Shown here: in pieces, positions 6,649 to 7,777 of the stretch
How the letters are laid out: every line of letters starts with the position of its first letter
Numbering within the stretch: position 1 is the first letter of the stretch
Source of the DNA: Victivallis vadensis
GTDB lineage: Bacteria > Verrucomicrobiota > Lentisphaeria > Victivallales > GWF2-50-93
DNA length: 7,777 nt
NCBI GenBank assembly: GCA_020718525.1
Contig: DYRX01000204.1
Location: forward strand, 1-7,777
Reading direction: 5' to 3'
Position numbers and translations under genes: made by a program
The notes under the pieces: generated by a model
The model's input: only the letters and a program-made list of their open reading frames with translations
The model's database searches: none
What the model was told of the DNA's origin: nothing

Positions 6649-6821
6649 GCGACCATACCTAGTGCTTGGGCGAAAAATCCAGAATCTCATATAATCACCT
6701 CTGTGGTAGCCCGGATTTTGCTCCAACATCAAGCACGAGTTCATGCGCTTCCGCGATGTCTAGAATTTTTATGTCAACCCGGCAATGCCCAAAAATAAAT
6801 AGAATAAATTAATATAACACC

Positions 6822-6849
6822 TTGACTATTAGATAGTTATGTGTATAAT
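6822..6849 (+). promoter_or_regulatory. Strong sigma-70-type promoter for the truncated transposase
   Basis: TTGACT (6822-6827) and TATAAT (6844-6849) are separated by 16 bases; the -35 has five of six consensus bases and the -10 all six. Transcription should start near 6856, about 50 bases before the transposase-like start codon. The promoter appears intact although the gene it serves is broken, so it may now transcribe the FG-GAP remnant and the sequence to the right. Confidence 0.7.
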
Positions 6850-6908
6850 ATGTGCTTGTATTCAAAGTCATGGTGAAAATCATTAAAAATAAATCTTCGG
6901 AGTGTATG

Positions 6909-6976
6909 ATGAGAAAAGTTCAGGACAAGCAGATGATGCTGGGAGAGGTGGATGTTTCGCAGATCAAGTTTGATGA
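6909..6976 (+). pseudogene. 5' fragment of an ISNCY-type transposase gene
   Basis: From ATG 6909 the frame reads MRKVQDKQMMLGEVDVSQIK and then FD. This matches my memory of how ISNCY-family transposases begin (MRK…QM.LGE.DIS.I..D, followed by a conserved SRDEIP block). The SRDEIP block does not follow: after about 6976 the sequence becomes unrelated and the frame stops at 7064. GGAG at 6899-6902 gives a good ribosome-binding site. Fewer than 25 codons of a gene normally over 400 codons remain. The family name rests on recall of a short N-terminal motif, hence moderate confidence. Confidence 0.5.
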
Positions 6977-7015
6977 AAGACGAGCGGGGTCAGTTCTTGC
7001 ATTTGACATTTCTAG
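6977..7015 (+). mobile_element. Junction sequence, possibly the end of an IS200-like element
   Basis: Between the transposase fragment and the FG-GAP fragment lies GGGGTCAGTTCTTGCATTTG followed by ACATTTCTAGGAC (about 6986-7018). It resembles sequence I associate with regions next to IS200/Y1 (REP-associated) transposase genes in environmental genomes. No such transposase is present here. The resemblance is from memory only. Confidence 0.25.
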
Positions 7016-7363
7016 GACGCATCTTCAAAAGGACTCTATGGAGCAACAACGGCATGGAACATAAAGGCTCTAGGCGACTTCAACGGAGATGGCAAAGCGG
7101 ATATTCTGATTCAGCACACAGACGGCTCATGCTATATGTATCTGATGAATGGTGCGAACATCGCAGAACAAGGGAATGTCTATTCCAAGCCGCCTGTCTC
7201 ATGGACTCTCAAAACTGTGTCAGACTTCAATGGGGATGGGAAGGCGGACATGTTATGGGAACGCTCGAACGGCGAAGGCTGGATAAGCATAATGAACGGA
7301 TTTGCGATTTCCGCAACTGGCACAGTATATAGCAATGGAACTGGCTGGCAGATAATCCCTTGA
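7016..7363 (+). pseudogene. Start-less fragment encoding two FG-GAP/VCBS repeats
   Basis: The frame opens after a TAG at 7013-7015 and ends at TGA 7361-7363 (115 codons). It encodes two repeats, each with the calcium-binding loop DFNGDGKAD (7076-7102 and 7223-7249), followed by YLMNG or SIMNG and a G.VYS stretch. FG-GAP/VCBS repeats form beta-propellers in exported surface proteins, usually in larger numbers. The first in-frame ATG (7136) lies inside repeat 1, and no signal peptide precedes the repeats. This is therefore best read as the 3' end of a lost gene placed next to the transposase remnant, not a working gene. Confidence 0.7.
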
Positions 7364-7481
7364 TTTTTTGCTTGCAGGTATTATTGTCGCATCTCGTAAA
7401 TAGCTAAAACCCCATCGTTGCACGGGTGGTTCAGTAAACTCAGAATTCCTGACTCGTGGAAATTGCTGTTCTTGGGATTTA

Positions 7482-7530
7482 CTTGCCTGCGCGCTCGCGC
7501 AAGCAGGTCTGCCTGTGCGAGCACGCAGAC
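7482..7530. repeat. Two adjacent GC-rich hairpins
   Basis: The first hairpin has core TGCGCG CT CGCGCA (7488-7501), extended imperfectly by CTTGC and GCAGG on the outside (7482-7507). The second has GTCTGC (7507-7512) pairing with GCAGAC (7525-7530) and an inner GTGC GA GCAC (7515-7524), with a two-base bulge. The two are alike in composition (CCTGCGCG… and CCTGTGCG…), suggesting a diverged direct repeat of one palindromic unit. Confidence 0.65.
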
Positions 7531-7547
7531 AGGTCGGTCTCGGGGTC

Positions 7548-7591
7548 GGAATCGGGATCGAATATTATTCCCATGCATCGATTCCGATTCC
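7548..7591. repeat. 13-bp inverted repeat GGAATCGGGATCG / CGATTCCGATTCC
   Basis: The arms 7548-7560 and 7579-7591 pair with 12 Watson-Crick pairs and one G-T pair around an 18-base AT-rich loop. The sequence before it (GGTCGGTCTCGGGG) continues the same TCGG wording, as in degenerate GGGATCGG-type intergenic repeats. An A-rich tract follows at 7595-7610. Function unknown. Confidence 0.65.
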
Positions 7592-7777
7592 TGTTAAAAA
7601 GCAAAAATATATATCACACGAAGAAACAAAGGCGCAAAGTCACAAAGGGATGGACGTTGCTACCAGAAACGTTTCTTCTATCCCGATTCCGAAGATGATG
7701 AGACCACGGAAGCGGGCGAATCTTTGGACTGCGGGGCACACAGTGCCATTACTACAAATGCCGCTTTTGCCTTACCG

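Larger units (their letters stand above)
6203..6850. other. Non-coding region upstream of the operon
   Basis: No frame here has a recognisable product; the short frames at 6559-6744 (minus) and 6595-6798 (plus) cross hairpin-forming sequence and resemble no protein I know. The region holds the possible operon promoter, a perfect 17-bp hairpin and a cluster of smaller hairpins. Beyond those, I see no tRNA, no riboswitch I recognise and no CRISPR-like array. Confidence 0.6.
7364..7777. other. Non-coding, repeat-rich right flank
   Basis: No convincing coding frame. The region contains two hairpins (7482-7530), a longer dyad (7548-7591), and a stretch from 7615 (CACACGAAGAAACAAAGGCG, then CAAAGTCACAAAG) with the CACGAAG/CACAAAG wording that recurs between genes in many environmental bacteria. 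The right end has GGCAC ACA GTGCC (7735-7747) within a GCGG…CCGC frame. Short frames at 7381-7578 and 7456-7698 cross these dyads and have no protein-like character. Confidence 0.6.

Noticed and set aside
6559..6798. Short frames 6559-6744 (minus) and 6595-6798 (plus)
   Set aside because: They run through stacked hairpins, overlap one another on opposite strands and show no recognisable motif.
6411..7591. Intergenic palindromes as a CRISPR array
   Set aside because: No direct repeat of constant length recurs with regular unique spacers.
7456..7698. Plus-strand 80-codon frame
   Set aside because: It crosses three inverted repeats and an A-rich tract and has no plausible ribosome-binding site or domain.

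Overview
The window looks like chromosome from a Gram-negative, environmental, probably uncultured bacterium. Support for this comes from a twin-arginine (Tat) leader, a very large Sec-exported repeat protein, degenerate insertion-sequence and FG-GAP debris, and many GC-rich dyad repeats between genes. The repeat style and the surface-protein domain mix (TPR, choice-of-anchor D, cadherin-like, InlB-type repeats) remind me of Lentisphaerota, Kiritimatiellota or Omnitrophota. That placement is an impression, not a demonstration.

Positions 6202 down to 1 (minus strand) form one tightly packed operon of four genes, the last running off the left edge. In transcription order they are: (1) 6202-5714, a small protein with a Tat-type N-terminus and a PqqD-like peptide-recognition domain; (2) 5717-4311, a radical SAM/SPASM peptide maturase with its own N-terminal PqqD-like domain; (3) 4321-3971, a 116-residue protein with a cysteine-free N-terminal half and a C-terminus holding 14 cysteines in CxC repeats, the likely substrate (RiPP precursor); (4) 3964 to beyond 1, a giant exported protein of more than 1321 residues. 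Gene 1/2 overlap is 4 nt (ATGA), gene 2/3 overlap is 11 nt, and gene 3/4 spacing is 6 nt, so the four should be co-transcribed and translationally coupled. Gene 4 has no stop codon inside the window and so is easily missed; I read its frame triplet by triplet from 3964 to 2 and found no interruption.

Positions 6203-6850 hold no convincing gene. They carry a possible extended -10 promoter for the operon, a perfect 17-bp hairpin and a cluster of smaller hairpins.

Positions 6822-7363 (plus strand) are a mosaic of remnants: a near-consensus promoter and ribosome-binding site leading into the first ~22 codons of what looks like an ISNCY-type transposase, then unrelated sequence, then a start-less fragment encoding two FG-GAP/VCBS repeats. 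Positions 7364-7777 are non-coding and rich in inverted repeats.

Working model: the radical SAM enzyme, guided by one or both PqqD-like domains, modifies the CxC-repeat peptide. The Tat-type PqqD protein and the exported giant protein suggest that the product or its partner works at the membrane or cell surface. No transporter or protease for the peptide is visible; if present it would lie left of the window or elsewhere.
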